Counted from the stretch's first letter, positions 38,743 through 52,412 are shown. The stretch is 64,000 bases of DNA from Bolinopsis microptera (GCF_026151205.1 NC_087083.1:6922460-6986459), one strand, 5' to 3'. Translations and numbers: made by a program. The notes: generated by a model not told the origin, from the sequence alone.

Positions 38743-40682
38743 CTATTCGAATCTTGAGATCTCTACGCATATCCGACTTCCATACAAGTTTCATCTGGTG
38801 ACACGCTCCCCAATGGCCTTAGCCTTTCCTCACTTCGAAGTCCTTCTCCGCACTCTTCATTCTACTACCCAAATATACAAAGTCCAATCGACTTTCTCAA
38901 TGTTCTTCCCACTCCCATCAACCAGGGTCGGTTATCATCATCTCTTATTGTTGATCCCGATTACTTTAGTTTTCCCCTCGTTGAGGTGGAGTCCAACTGA
39001 GTTGCCGCCAGTTCCAGACACCTGAGGAAATCTTGTGCCTCCGCAACACTATCAGTTAATAAAGACAAGGTCGTCAGCAAAGTCCGCATCAGTGACCATG
39101 ACAGCCGATAGCGACAGCTTCTTCTCGAGGTGAAGAGTAAACCCAAAGCCCATACCCTCTAGGTACACCCTTATAAGTAGTCATTACGATTATGAATAGG
39201 TAAAGCCAAAGTGTCCTCCCTGCAACACTCCTGCTAAATGAGGAATTGCTTCACTCAGACCATCATTGGTAATCACGACAGCAAATGTAACCTAAGCATA
39301 TACATTCCTTGTAATCAAGCCTACAATCCTTGGGAATTCCATATGCCAGGAGGAACTTCATGAGAGTTCCACGGTGCACCTGCCGAATGCCTTCTGAAAA
39401 CAATGAAGAGCATTACCGCGGACAGATATTTATCCCGGCTCCCTCGAATACCTTCTCAGGCCAAGAATATGACTATTTGTTTACCAACTCTCTCTATCCG
39501 TTCTGATTTGATCCTTAAGATGTCTTTCCATGCAGGTTTTTGATCTGTTCAGTATCACTTATTGAGAGAAGTCTTACTCACTATAGATTCAGTGCAAACC
39601 TCTGTATTAACTACTTTGGTCACCTAAATTCCTTATTCTTTGGAACAGGCCGATTTAAGGTGCTTCCATTGGTCCGGAAACATCGCCATCATTAGTGCTT
39701 TATTGGCAGAAGTCAAGGATCAAATCATCAACACCTACCCTCTTCAGTACTTCAGGGCAACTCCAACCTCTCCAAATGCCTTTCCTTCTTAATCGATTTC
39801 GTAGCCTCCTCCAGTTCGTGTTTGGTGTAACTTATCCACACTGATGTATTGTGGTTAGTGTACGGCTTGGTATTTCCACTTCTTCTTTTGGAACTTCTGG
39901 AGTTGTCCAAGTAGCTGTAAAAGTAGTCCCTTTCCAGCACCTCAATCTACCCTCTCTACTACCTCCATCTACAAGACCCACATGCTTCTTCTTTCTCCCC
40001 TGACTCCTTTGTTTCATTTGCATCTAATCCGCTGCGTTTTCAGCTTTACATTATTTTCTGTTTAAGCAGCTCTTCTCTACAATACGGTAGCATGCGAGAG
40101 AGATGTCTTTCCTCCTCGGCAACTGTCTGTCTGTTGTCTTCACAATGATCCAGATGGTTAGGACCTCCTTGGCAGCAAACAATTTGCTTCTGGCTTTCCT
40201 CTACTCTTGGGTCGATGGCAGGATCGTCATACCGCTTCTAAGTTTAATGTGGAAGATGCTCCTATTTGCATACTACACGCTTCAATAAACATTCCATACT
40301 TAGTGTGACGTCATTAGTAGGACCTAGATCTAGTTGTACCTCACTGCAAGAGTGCACTATACCTATTTTCTAACTTCAACTCCATACTATGATCTGTAAC
40401 TCTTGATTCGTTTGAGACGACTGAAGTCGTAACGTGTGACCCGTGTGGACTTTATGCTCTTTCGAAGTACAGAAGCTTTTACAGTTGCGAGTAACTGCCC
40501 GATGGTCAGAGCCCAGGGATTTTAAAGAAGTTGATGGCTAGGTGTTCTTTATTGGCCCTCCACTACTTCCGTACCAGGACATAGTCATCAGGCTTCCTAT
40601 TACGTACTCCATCTGAGATGTGAGTCCACTGCTTACCAGGACTGTTCAGATAACGATGATTCGTCGCCTCTAACTGTTTCAT
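38743..40682 (-). pseudogene. LINE ORF2 fragment, copy 11
   Basis: One of the cleaner copies. Motif C (FADD) lies at 39070-39081, motif B at about 39209-39235, motif A at about 39372-39420, the endonuclease SDH block at about 40496-40520 and QIDYVLV at about 40572-40594, in the order expected for a - strand LINE. Confidence 0.93.
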
Positions 40683-40859
40683 CTACCATAATATCCAGAT
40701 TCCCAAGTGTTCACTCCGTAGCGAAAATGCATCGTACACGGTATACCCAGTTACAAAATTTTATTCAAGCTTTTGCAACACTTAATTGCTCTGTTTCGTA
40801 GTGTTATCTCAACTTGCAGTTACACCGAAACGACGTGCTGACGCCTTACCTTTTGTAAA

Positions 40860-41699
40860 ATGGATTATTTTCCTGTCGCACATCTGAACAGATTTGAAAA
40901 GGAGTTTATCGTTAGCGATGAATGAGATTTTGAAGATTCAAAAGGACAAATCGTTACAGAACTGAACATTCGATATTGATGGCCGTAAATAACGATCCCT
41001 TGGGCACTGCATTGAGAATCTTCTAGCTGATGGACTAGAAATCTTGAAACTAAGGAAAGTGCGGCCAGTACGATAGACAAACTAAATCAGATCAGCTTAA
41101 CTAACAGAAAGACCAGATCAAACAGCATCAGAGCAACGACGACACTTCTAAAACAACTGTTCATACCGAGATGAAACACCTGGAGCGCGGAGCGACATCT
41201 GGAAGAATACTGCAATATATCTACAAGAACTCCGTCGATCAACCGTATAAAGAGCCCTGAAAAAACGTAGTTGAATATGACATCAAGTCGTTAGAATTTC
41301 ATTATATACGATGTACCTGAGAATTACTTCCCTGGATCCACACTTAAGTGCAGAAGAGGTGATTGAATAGATTTGGGAATCAACGGGATGTGATCCTAAA
41401 GTTGTGGCAGCACATTCGATAGGACTAAAACAACTTCAGGCATGGTTAAACCGAGACCGATAAAAGTGACATTGGCTTGTGCGGAATCAGTAAAAATGGT
41501 TCTTGCTCGGAGCAAGAAATTAAAGAATCTAAATGTACAGCGTACTACACAATGGTACATCACACCTGACAGAAGCAGGAGGAGAGAGCATCCTCATCAG
41601 AAACTGTTGTCAAAGTCAGGAAATGATCACTGCTCAGCCAACCAAAGTAACATTATTAGAGACGGCAATATTTTTCAGTGTAGATAAGATTAGGAGAAA
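40860..41699 (+). pseudogene. LINE ORF1-like protein, copy 12
   Basis: 840 bp, ATG intact, terminal stop blurred. The C-terminal domain is very legible: 41442-41687 holds PRPIKVTLACAESVKMVLAR, then a shift, then TEAGGESILIRN in another frame. Confidence 0.83.
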
Positions 41700-42132
41700 C
41701 AACCAGTGTTTTTTATATCTATATAATTACTTTGATTTAAATGTGAGTATGGATCTTAATTTATAGCAGATGCGTGTATTTGTTAATTTCGACCTAACGA
41801 AGAATTTAATTTAGATTTATAAAACAGCAACCGTGATTGTAACTCAGGTATGTGATAACTTGTGAGCACACATCGCTGAATAGCAATCGCGGAGCAGGTC
41901 TCATCAAGGCTAGTAATAAATTTATATGTATGTTTTCTTTTTCTGAGACGCCTTACCAGCAGTTTTTACTTTTGTGTTGTGTCTACGGACTGACGTTTCA
42001 TTTTTTGAATATTGGTATGTATTCTATACAGATAACTATCTAACTCTAATTCAAATGAAAAAATTCAATAAGTAAACATTTAACCCATGTACCAAAGCAG
42101 GTCCCCAAACAAACAGAAAAAGAACAAACAAA

Positions 42133-42261
42133 CAGGGACAAAAGAAAATCGCGATTTATTTAGGTCAAAAAATCGCGTAAGCCTAACAGACGACATAAAA
42201 TATGTCGCAAAGAATGGGAACAAACGCGATCCCCCCACATGCCACATTTCCTTTGTCCCTG
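42133..42261. mobile_element. hAT-like MITE, copy 12
   Basis: 129 bp. Left flank CAAACAAA, right flank CCAAACACT; both degraded versions of the duplication. Confidence 0.8.
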
Positions 42262-42270
42262 CCAAACACT

Positions 42271-44221
42271 TCTATTCGTATCTTGAGATCTCTAACGCAT
42301 ACCGACATCCAAACAAGTTTCATCTGGTGACAACACGCTCCCCAATGGCCTTAGCTTTCCTCACTTCGAAGTCCTTCTCCGAACTCTATCATTAACTACC
42401 CAAATATACAAAGTCATCGACTTACTCAATGTTCTAACCCACTCCAGCAACCTGAGTCGGGTTATCATCATCTCTTTATGTTTTGATTCCCATGTACATA
42501 AGTTTTGTCCCCTCGTTGAGTGGAGTCCAACTGAGTATGTGCCCCCCCCCCCCCCCCCAGCCAGTTCCAGACTCCTGAGAAATCTTGTGCCTCCTCAACA
42601 CAATCAGATATAAGAGCATGGTCGACAGCAAGTCCGCATCAGTGACCTTGACAGCCGCAGCGACAGCTCTTCTAGGGTGAAGAGTAAACCCAAAGTCCCT
42701 ACCCACTAGGGACACCCTTTATAATGTAGACAATTTTACGAATATGAATAGGTAAGGCCGCCAAAGTGTCTCCCTGCATCACTCCTGCTAAATAAGGAAT
42801 GCTTCCCTCAGACCAACATTGGTAATCACACAGCAAATGTATCTGCATACATTCTTTGATCAAGCCTACTATCTCCTTGGAATTCCATATGCCAGGAGGA
42901 TCTTCATGAGGAGTCCACGGTGTACGCTGCCGATTGCTTCTTGAATCAAGAAGAGCATTAACCGCGGTCAGATCTATATCCCGGGCTCCCTCGTCATACC
43001 CATCTCAGCCAAGCAAATAAGACTAGTTGTAGACTACTCCTCTGATTCCTTCTGTTGAATCCTTAAGATGTCTTCCATGGCAGGTTTGATCCTGTTTCAT
43101 ATCATCTTAATGAGAGTCTACTACTATAGATGGCATAGCAATACCTCTGTAGTTTATCACTTAGGTCAATTTCCCTTCTTTGGAACAGCACGATGTTAAA
43201 TGTGGCATCCCATTGGTTCAGAACATCGCCAATCAAGTAGTGCATTATGCAGAATCAAGGATCAAGATCATCAACATCTACCCTCTTCCAGTAACTTCAG
43301 GGCAACTCCCACCGCACTCCAAATGCCTTTCCTTCTTAATCGATTCGAGCCTCCTCCAGTTCGGTGTAGGTGAACTTATCCACACTGATGTTTTGTGGTG
43401 GATGTACGGCTGGTAAGTCCGACGTTCATCGTTTGGAACTACTGAGTTGTCCTAAGTAGCTTGGTAAGTATCTTCCAGCTCTCAATCTACCTCTCTACTA
43501 CCTCCTTCTACAATACCACATGGCATCTTCTTCTCCCACTGACCCCATTTGTTTTCTTGCATCTATCGGCTGCGTTTATCATTCAGCTTTACTTATTTCT
43601 GTTAAGCAAAGCTCATCCTCTACAATACGGTAGCATGCAGAGATAATGTCTTTCTCCTCGCAACTGTCTGTCTGAGTCTTCACAGGAACCAGATGGTAGG
43701 TCTCCTTGCAGCAAACAATTTGCTTCTGGCTTCCTCTACTCTTGGGACGTTGGCAGAACGCCATACCGCATCTAAGGATTTATGTGGAAGATGCGTCCTA
43801 TTTGACCATACTTCACTGATTCAATAAACATTCCATACTTAGTGGGTGACGTCATTAGTAGGACCAAGATCTAGTTGTTCCTCTCACTCCAAGAGTGCAC
43901 TATACCTATTTCTAACTTCAACTCCATACTTGAATTCTGTAACTCATGATCAAGTTTTGAGACGACTGAAGTCTAACGTGTGACCCGTGGTGGGACTTAT
44001 GCTCTTTCGAAGACTGGCTTTACAGTTGCGAGTACGCCCGATGTCATAGCCCAGAATTTAAAGAGTTTGAATGGCACGTGTTTCTTTATTGAGCTCCTCC
44101 ACTTCTTCCGTACCAGGACAAAGTCAATCTGGCTCCTAGTTAGTACTCCACTCTGAGAGTGAGTCCCACAGCTACCAGGACTGTTCTGAAAAACGAAGAT
44201 TCGTCGCCTCTAACTGTTCAT
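42271..44221 (-). pseudogene. LINE ORF2 fragment, copy 12
   Basis: Full span, with a run of seventeen C at 42542-42558 in the part encoding ELAANSVGLHLNEG. The segment 42476-42715 reads MSLVGRDFGFTLHPRRAVAA and continues into KVTDADLL. Confidence 0.9.
42542..42558. other. Copy-specific C run
   Basis: Seventeen C inserted where the other copies read GTTGGCCGCCAG. It appears to grow out of the short GCCGCC already there. Confidence 0.7.
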
Positions 44222-44407
44222 CTACATAATATCCAAGATTCCAAGTGTTCACTCGGTAGCGGAAATGCCATCTTACACGTATACAGTTACAATATTTTAA
44301 TCTAGCTTTGTCAAAACAACTTTAATTGCTCTGTTGTCGGGAATGTTATCTCAACTTGCTGTTACAACCCGACACGTCGTGCTGAAAACGCCTTACCTTT
44401 GTAAAAA

Positions 44408-45275
44408 AGGGATTTTCCGTCGAACATCTGAACAAATTGAAAAGAGTTACGTTAGCGATGAATGAGATTTGAAGAAGACAAAAAGGACAAAGCGTTACAG
44501 AACTGAACCATTCGATAGTGATGGCCGTAAAATAAAGATCCCTTGGCTCAGCATTGAGAATCTTTTCATTCTAAGCTGATGCCTAGTAATCTTGAACTAT
44601 GTGAAAGTGCGGCCAGTTACGAATAGACAAACTTAAAACAATCAGCTTAACTATCCAAAAAGCCAGATTCAAACAGCATCAGAGCAACTCGACTCTACTA
44701 AAACAACTGTTATACCGAGATTAAAACAGCTGAGCGTGCGAGCGACATCGTGAAGAAGACTGCAAGAAATCTACAGTACTCCGTCGATCAACAGTATAAA
44801 GACAGCTAGTAAAAACCGTAGTTTTAATATGACAATCAGTAGTTAGAATTTCTTATCTACGAAGTACCGGAGATTACTCCCCTGATCCACGGTACAGCTT
44901 ATAGATTGCATTAGGCGAGTGTGGACAAGACACTGTGATCATTGATTGCTGGAATTTCATCAGATGTGATCCCAAAGTTGTGGCAGCACATTCGATAGGG
45001 TACTAAAACAACTTCAGGCAGTGGTAAACCGAGACACGATAAAAAGACATTGGCTTGTGCGGAATCAGTAAAAATGGTTCTTGCTCAGCAAGAAATTTAA
45101 AGCAATCTAAATGTACAGCGTACAAAACACATGTACATCACACCTGACAGAAGCAGGGGAGAAGCAGCTCATCAGAAACTTGTTGTCAAAGTAGAGAAAT
45201 GATCACTGCTCAGCCAACAAAGTATATTAAATTAGAGACGGCAAGATTACAGTGTAGAATAAGATTAAGGTGTAA
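44408..45275 (+). pseudogene. LINE ORF1-like protein, copy 13
   Basis: 868 bp. The start codon has lost its T. The middle (about 44890-44950) carries sequence that does not match the other copies. Confidence 0.77.
44890..44952. other. Aberrant segment inside ORF1 copy 13
   Basis: Other copies read from GATCCACACTTAGTGGCAG to GAGGTGATTGAATTG and on to GGGAATCATCAGG. Here about 28 bp of unrelated sequence (GGTACAGCTTATAGATTGCA and on) follows GATCCAC, then comes a strongly garbled version of the expected stretch before normal sequence resumes. It does not resemble another part of the unit. It may be a base-calling failure or a true small insertion. Confidence 0.6.
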
Positions 45276-45723
45276 CCATCCAGTTTTTTTTATATCTATA
45301 TAATTACTTTTGATTTAAATGTGTTTATGGATCTTATTTATTGCTGATGCGAGTATTTTGTTTAATTTCGACCGATAACGAAGAAATTTTTATTAGAGTT
45401 ATAAAACTGCAACCGTGATTGTAAACTCAGGTATGTGATATCTTGTGTAGCACACATCGCTGATAGCAATCGCGGAGCAGGTCCTCATCAAGGCTAAGGT
45501 ATAATGTATATGTAGGGTTTTCTTTTTCTGAGGACGCCTTACCAGTAGTTTTATCTTTTTTGTGTTGTGTGCTACGGTACAGCGTTTTCATTTTTTGGAA
45601 AAGTGGTATGTTCTAATTACAGATATTATATTTATCTAATTCAAATGTAATAATTCATATTTAGTAAACAATTAACCATGTACCAAAAGCTGGTCCCCAA
45701 CAAACAGAAAATGTACAAACAAT

Positions 45724-45850
45724 CTGGACCAAAGAAAATCGCGATTATTTTGGTCAAAAATCGCGTAGAGCCAAACAACGACATAAAATTATGTCGCAAA
45801 GAATGGAAAAAGCCGATCCCGCACATCCCTCGATTTCCTTTGTCCCCCTG
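45724..45850. mobile_element. hAT-like MITE, copy 13
   Basis: 127 bp, perfect flanks (45716-45723 and 45851-45858). The left end reads CTGGACC. Confidence 0.83.
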
Positions 45851-45858
45851 CAAACAAT

Positions 45859-47813
45859 CTATTCGTATCTGGATCTCTACGCAATCCGACTTCCATACAA
45901 GTTTCATCTGGTGACACGCTCCCCAATGCCTTAGCTTTCCTCACTTCGAAGTCCTTCTCCGAACCTTCTTTCTACTAACCCAAATATACACATCATCGAC
46001 TTTCTCAATGTTCTTCCACTCCCAGCAACCAAAAGTCCTGGATATCAATCATCTCATAAGTTGATTCCCATGTACATAGTTTTTCCCCTCGTTGAGTGGA
46101 GTCCAACTGAGTTGGCCGCCAGTTCCAACTCCTGAGGAAATCTTGAGCCTTCCGCATCACTATCAGTTATAAGAGCAAGGTCCGTCAGCAAGTCCGCAAT
46201 CAGTGACCTTGACAGCCGATAGCACAGCATCTTCTAGGGTGAAGAGTAACCAAAGTCCCTACCCTCTAGGGCACCCTTATAATGTAGTCAATTACGATAA
46301 TGAATAAGGTAAGTCGCCAAAGTGTCTCCCTGCATCACTCCTGCTAGAATGAGGAATGCTTCACTCAGACCATCATTGGTAAGTCACACGAGCAAATGTA
46401 ACTGCATACATTCTTTGTATCAAGCCTACAATCTCCTTGGGAATCCATATGCAGGAGGATCTTCATGAGGCGTCCCACGGTGTACGCTGCCGAATGCCTT
46501 CTTGAAATCAAATGAAGAGGCATTAACCGCGGTCGATCCTGAATCCTGGCTCCCACGAATACCCTACTCAGGCCCAGAATATACTCGTTGTGGTTGACCA
46601 CTCTCTTTGAACCGTTCTGATTGATCTTAAGATGTCTTCCATTGCAGTTGAACCTAGTTCGTATCATCTTATTGAGAGTCCTTACTCTCTATAGATTTCA
46701 TGCAATTACCTCTGTAGTTATCTACTTTGGTCAAATTCCCTTTCTTTGAACAGGCAACGAATGTTTAAGTGCTTCCATTGGTCAGGAACATCGCCATCAA
46801 GGTATGCTTTATGGAGAAGTCAAGGATTCAAATCATCTACATCACCCGCTTTCAGTATTTCAGGGCAACTCCCATCCTCTCCAAAAGCCTTTCCTTCTTT
46901 TATCGATTTCGTACCTCCTCCCAGTTCGGTGTTGGTTGAACGTATCACACTGATGTTTGTGGTGGATGTACGCTGGATGTCCACTTCTTCGTTTGGAACT
47001 ACTGAGGTTGTCCAAGTAGCTTGGTACAAGTAGACTTAATTCCAGGCTCTCAATCTACCCAGCACTACTACCGTCTTCTACAAGACCACATGGCTTCTCA
47101 TTCTCCACTGACTAACCCCATTTTTCTTGCAATCTTCGGCTGCGTTTTCAGCTTTACTTATTTTCTGTTTAAGCAGCTCTTTCCTCTACAATACCGGTAG
47201 CATGCAGAGAGAGTGTCTTTTCCCGTCGGCAACAGTCAGTCAGTTGTCTCACAAGATCCAGATGTAGGTCCCTTGGCAGCAAACAATTTTCTTCGGCTTC
47301 CTCTACTTCCTGGGTCGTTGGCAGGATCGACATACCGCTTCTAAGTGTTTTATGAGGAAGATGCTTCCTATTTGCATACTTCACTGGGCCCGTTTTTGTT
47401 TTTTTTTTTTCAAATAAACTTTCCATACTTAGTGGTGACGTCATTAGTAGGACCTAGATCTAGTTGTTCCTCACTCAAGATGCACTATACCTATTTCTTC
47501 TAACTTCACTCCATACTTGATCTTAACTCTGACAGTTTTTGAGACGACTGAAGTCGTAACGTGTGGACCCCGTGGAGGACTTATGCTCTTTCGAAGAAGA
47601 CTGAGCATTACAGTTGCGAGTACTGCCCGATGTCAAGCCCATGACTTTAAAGAGTAGAATGGCTCGGTGTTCATTATTGGCTCCTCCACTTCGCTACCGT
47701 ACACAGGACATAGTCAATCTGGCACCTAGTTAGTACTCCATCTGAGAGGTGGAGTCCACTGCTTACCAGGACTGTTCTGAAAACGAGATGCGTCGCCTCT
47801 AACAGTTGCATCA
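45859..47813 (-). pseudogene. LINE ORF2 fragment, copy 13
   Basis: Full span. A GGGCCCG plus T-run insertion at 47386-47411 lies in the linker, within the KYGKFIEAVKYANRKHLP region. Confidence 0.9.
47386..47411. other. Copy-specific GGGCCCG/T-run insertion
   Basis: About 20 bp (GGGCCCGTTTTTG then T) replaces the short CTT of CACTGCTTCAATAAAC. Found in one copy only. Confidence 0.6.
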
Positions 47814-47929
47814 TCTACCATAATATCCAAGATTCCAAGTGTTCACTCGGTAGCGGAAAATGCATCGTACACGGTATCAGTTACAATAATATGATGTATT
47901 CTACTTTTGCAACACTTTAATTGCTCTGT

Positions 47930-47967
47930 TGTCGGTAGTGTTATCTCAACTTGCTGTTACACCGACA
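47930..47967. promoter_or_regulatory. Conserved hairpin 30 bp before ORF1 (shown in copy 14)
   Basis: TGTCGGTAGT and ACACCGACA can pair over nine bases with one bulged A, enclosing a loop of about 19 bases. The same arms occur ahead of ORF1 in the other units, for example 15219-15256 in unit 5, with noise. Being in the probable LINE 5' leader it may be an RNA structure or part of an internal promoter. No function can be read from it, and it could equally be a chance inverted repeat carried along by amplification. Confidence 0.5.
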
Positions 47968-47996
47968 CGTCGTGCGATCGCCATTACCTTTGTAAA

Positions 47997-48847
47997 ATGG
48001 ATTTTTTCCGTCGAAAATCTGAACAATTTGCGAAAAGGAGTTATCGTAGCGATGAATGAGATTTTGAAGATGTCAAAAGGACAAAGCGTTACAGAGAACT
48101 GAACCATTCGATATTGATGGCCCGTAAATAAGATCCCTTGGATACTGCAGTTTAGAATCTTCTAAGCTGATGACTAGTAATCTTGAACTATGTGAAAGTG
48201 CTGCAGTACGATAGACAAACCTTAAATCAGATCAGCTTAACTATCAGAAAGACCAGATCAAACAGCATCAGGAGCAACTCTACTCTTCTAAAACAACTGT
48301 TCATACCGAGATGAATAACAGCCTGTGGAGCGCGAGCGACATCGTGAATAAGAACTGCAAAGATATCTACAAGTACTCTACTCGTCGATCAACAGTATAA
48401 AGACAGCTGTCTAAAAACCTAGTTTTAATATGACAACAGTATTTAGAATTACATTATCTACGATGTACCGGAGAATTACTCCCCTATCCACACTTAGTGG
48501 CAGAAGAGGAGATTGAATTGATTTGGGAATCATCAGGATGTTATCCAAAGTGTGGCAGCACATTCGATAGGGACTAAAACTACTACATGCAGTTGTAAAA
48601 CCGAGACCGATAAAAGTGACACTTGGCTTGTGCGGAAACAGTAAAAATATTGTCTTGCTCGAGCAAGAAATTTAAAGAAATTCTAAATGTACAGCTACTA
48701 CACATGGTACATCACACCTACAGAACAAGGAGGAGAGAGCAGCTCATCATACACTTTTGTCAAAGTAGAGGAAATGATCACAGCTCACCACAAAGTATTC
48801 ATTATATTAAGAAGGCAAGATTTTCAGTGAGATAAGATTAAGTGTAA
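47997..48847 (+). pseudogene. LINE ORF1-like protein, copy 14
   Basis: 851 bp with ATG and terminal TAA intact. The hairpin before it and the KYHYIRDGK region (about 48793-48816) are close to consensus. The internal stop appears as GTATTTAGAATTAC. Confidence 0.81.
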
Positions 48848-49295
48848 CATCCAGTGTTTTTTATATCAATATAATTACTTTTGATTAAATGTATGTATGA
48901 TCTTATTAATAAGCTATGCGTGGTATTTTGTTAATTTCGACCGATAAACGAAAAATTTTTAATTAGAGTTATAAAACTTCCACGTGATTGTAACTCAGTT
49001 ATGTGATTAACTTGTGGATCACACATCGGCTGAATAGCAATCGCGGAGTCAGGTCTCACAAGCAAGGTATAAAGTATAATGTAGGGTTTTCTTTTCTGAG
49101 GACGCCTTTAACCCAGAAGTTTATACTTTTGTGTTGTGTGCTACGGTACAGCGTTTCATTTTTTTGGAAATAAGTGTAATGGTTCAATACAGATATCTAT
49201 ATTTAACTAATTCTAATGTAATATTCAATATAAGTAAACTTTAACCAGAGTACCAACAAGCTGGTCCCCAAACAAACAGAAAATGTACAACCAAT

Positions 49296-49433
49296 CTAGG
49301 ACAAAAGAAAATCGCGAATTATTTTGGTCAAAAAAATCGCGGTAGAGCCAAACAACGACATATAATTTTGTCCGCAAAGAATGGGAAAAATACGCGATCC
49401 CGCACATTGCCTTACGATTTCCTTTTGTCCCTG
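49296..49433. mobile_element. hAT-like MITE, copy 14
   Basis: 138 bp, the longest copy. Left flank CAACCAAT, right flank a perfect CAAACAAT (49434-49441). The left end reads CTAGGAC. Confidence 0.82.
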
Positions 49434-49441
49434 CAAACAAT

Positions 49442-51393
49442 CTATTCGTATCTTGAGATCTCTACGCATATCCGACTTCCATACAGTTTTTCATCTGGTG
49501 ACACGCTCCCCAATGCCTTAGCTTTCCTCACTTCGAAGTCTTCTCCGAACTCTCATTCTACTACCCAAATTAATAACAAAGTCATTCGAACTTACTCAAT
49601 GTTCTTCCCACTCCCAGCAACCAAGAGTCGGGTTATCATCAACTCTTATTAGATTCCCATGTACTTAGGTTTTCCCCTCGTTGAGGTGGAGTCCGAACTG
49701 AGTTTGGCCGCCAGTTTCCAACTCCTGAGAAATCTTGTGCCTCCGCAACACATCTTTTATAAGAGCAAGGTCCGTCCCAGCAAAGTCCGCATCAGTGACC
49801 TTGACAGCCGATACGACAGCTTCTTCTAGGGTGAAGAGTAAACCCAAAGTCCTACCCTCTAGGGACACCCTTATACGTTAGTCAATACGATTATGATAGG
49901 TAAGGCGCCCAAAGTGTCTCCCGCATCACACCTGCTAGAATGAGGAATGCTTCACTCAGACATCATTGTATCACAACGAGCAAATGTATCTGCATACCTT
50001 TCTTTGTATCAAGCCTACGAATCTCCTTGGAATTCCATATGCCAGGAGTGATCATCATGAGGAGTCCCACGTGTAAACGCTGCGAATGCCTTCATGAAAT
50101 CATGAAGAGCATTACCGCGGTCAGATCTTACCCGGCTCCCTCTAATACCTTCTCAGGCCAAGAATATGACTAGTTGTTGACCTACTCTCTTGAATACCGT
50201 TCTGATTGATCCTTAAGAATGTCTTCCATGGCAGTTTTGATCCTGTTCAGTAATCATCTTATTGAGAGTCTTACTCACTATAGATGTCAGTGCAATACCT
50301 CTGTAGTTTATCTACTTTGTCACATTCCCTTTCTTTTGAACAGGCACGATGTTAAGTGCTTCCCTTGGTCAGGAAAATCGCCATCAAGTAATGCTTATTG
50401 CAGAAGTCAAGGATCAAATCATCACATCTTACCCTCTTCGTACTTCAGGGGCAAACTCCATCCTCTCCAAATGCCTTTCCTTCTTTAATCGATTCGTAGC
50501 CTCCACCAGTGTCGGTGTTGGTGAACTTATCCACACTGATGTTTTGTGTGGATGTACGGCTGGTAGTCCAACTTCTCGTTTGGAACTACTGTAGGTTGTC
50601 CAAGTAGTTGGTAAAGTAGCATTCCAGGCTCTCAATCTACCCTCTCAACTACTCCTTCTAACAAGACCACATGTCTTCATCTTTCTCCCACTGACTCCCA
50701 TTTGTTCTTGCATCTATCGCTGCGTTTTCAGACTTACTATTTTCAGTTTAAAGCAGCTCTTCCTCAACAAACGGTAGCATGCAGAGAGAGTGTCTTTCTC
50801 CTCGCAACTGTCTGTCTGTTGTCTTCACAAAAAGGGGATCAATCCAGATGGTAGGTCCACCTTGCAGAACAATTATGCTTCTGGGCTCCTCTACCTCTTG
50901 GCGTTGCATGGAGGCTAGGAACGTCAAACCGCTTCTAAGGTTAATGTGGAAGATGCTTCCTATTTGCATACTTCACTGGCATCAAATAAACTTTCCATAC
51001 TTAAGTGGTGACGTCATTAGTAGGACCTAGTATCTATTTGTTCCTCACGTCAAGAGTGCACTATACCTAGATTCTAACTTCAACTCCATACTTATGATCT
51101 GGTAACTCTTGATCAGTATTTGAGACGACTGAAAGTCGTAACGTGAGACCCGTGGTGGACTTAATCCTTTCGAAGACTGACTTTACAGTTTGCGAGTACT
51201 GCCACGATGGTCCAAGCCCAGGGAAATTTAAAGAGTTGAATGCTCGGTGTTCTTTATTGAGCTCCTCCACTTCCTTCGTACCAGGACATAGTCAAATCTG
51301 GCTCCTAGTTATACTCCATCTAGAGGTGATCCACTGCTATACCTAGGACCTGTTCTGAAAACGAGACTGATTCGTCGCCTCTAACTGTTTCAT
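49442..51393 (-). pseudogene. LINE ORF2 fragment, copy 14
   Basis: Full span. 49665-49868 on - shows MSLEGRTLGLLFTLEEAV, then AVKVTDADFAGTDLALIKD, a noisy motif C. Confidence 0.91.
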
Positions 51394-51577
51394 CTACCAT
51401 AATATCCAAGATTCCAAGTGGTTTCATCGGTACAAAATGCATCGTACACGGTATACCATTTTACAATATTTTTATTCTAGCTTTTGCAACACTTTAATTG
51501 CTCTGTTATGTCGGTATGTTTTATCTCACTTGCTGTTACACCGACACGTCGTGCTGTTACGCCTTACCTTTTGTAAA

Positions 51578-52412
51578 ATGGATTTTTCCGTCGAACATCT
51601 GAACAATTTGAAAAGGAGTTACGTTAGCGATGAATGAGATTTTGAAGCATGTCAAAAAGGAAAAGCGTTACAGAACTGAACCATCCGATATTGATGGCCG
51701 TAAATAAAGATCCCTTTCTACGCAGTTAGAATCTTTCTAAGGCTGATGACTAGTAATCTTGAACTATGTGAACTGCGGCCAAGTACGGATAGACAAACTT
51801 AAATCAGATCAGCTTAACTATCAGAAAGACCAGATCAAACAGCATCATGGAGCAAACCGACTCTTCTAAAACAACTGTTCATACGAGATGAAAACAGCCT
51901 GGAGCGCGAGCGAACATCGTGAAGAAAACTGCAAGATATCTCAATTAAAACTCCGTCATCAACAGTATAAAGACAGCTGTAAAAACCGAGTTGACTATGA
52001 CATCAGTAGTTAGAATTTCATTATCTACGGTACCGGAGAATTACACCCCTGATCCACACTTAGTTGGCAGAAGAGGTGGATTGAATTGCTTTGGGAACCT
52101 CAGATGTGATCCTAAAGTTGTGGCAGCACATTGATAGGGACTAAAACAACTTCAGCAGTGGTAAACCGAGAACCGATAAAAGTGACATTGCTTGTGCGGA
52201 ATCATAAAAATGGTTCATGCTCGTAGCAATAAATATAAAGAAATCCTAAATGTACAGCGTACTACACATGGTACATCACACCTGACAGAAGCAAGGAGAG
52301 AGAGCACTCGTCAGAAACTTGTTGTCAAAGTAGAGGAAATGAAACACTGCTCAGCCCACAAGATCATTATATAGAGCGGCATGATTTCAGTGTAGATAGG
52401 ATTAAGGTGTAA
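51578..52412 (+). pseudogene. LINE ORF1-like protein, copy 15
   Basis: 835 bp, the shortest copy; ATG and terminal TAA intact. The TAG at codon 146 is plain (GTAGTTAGAATTTC near 52010). Confidence 0.81.
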
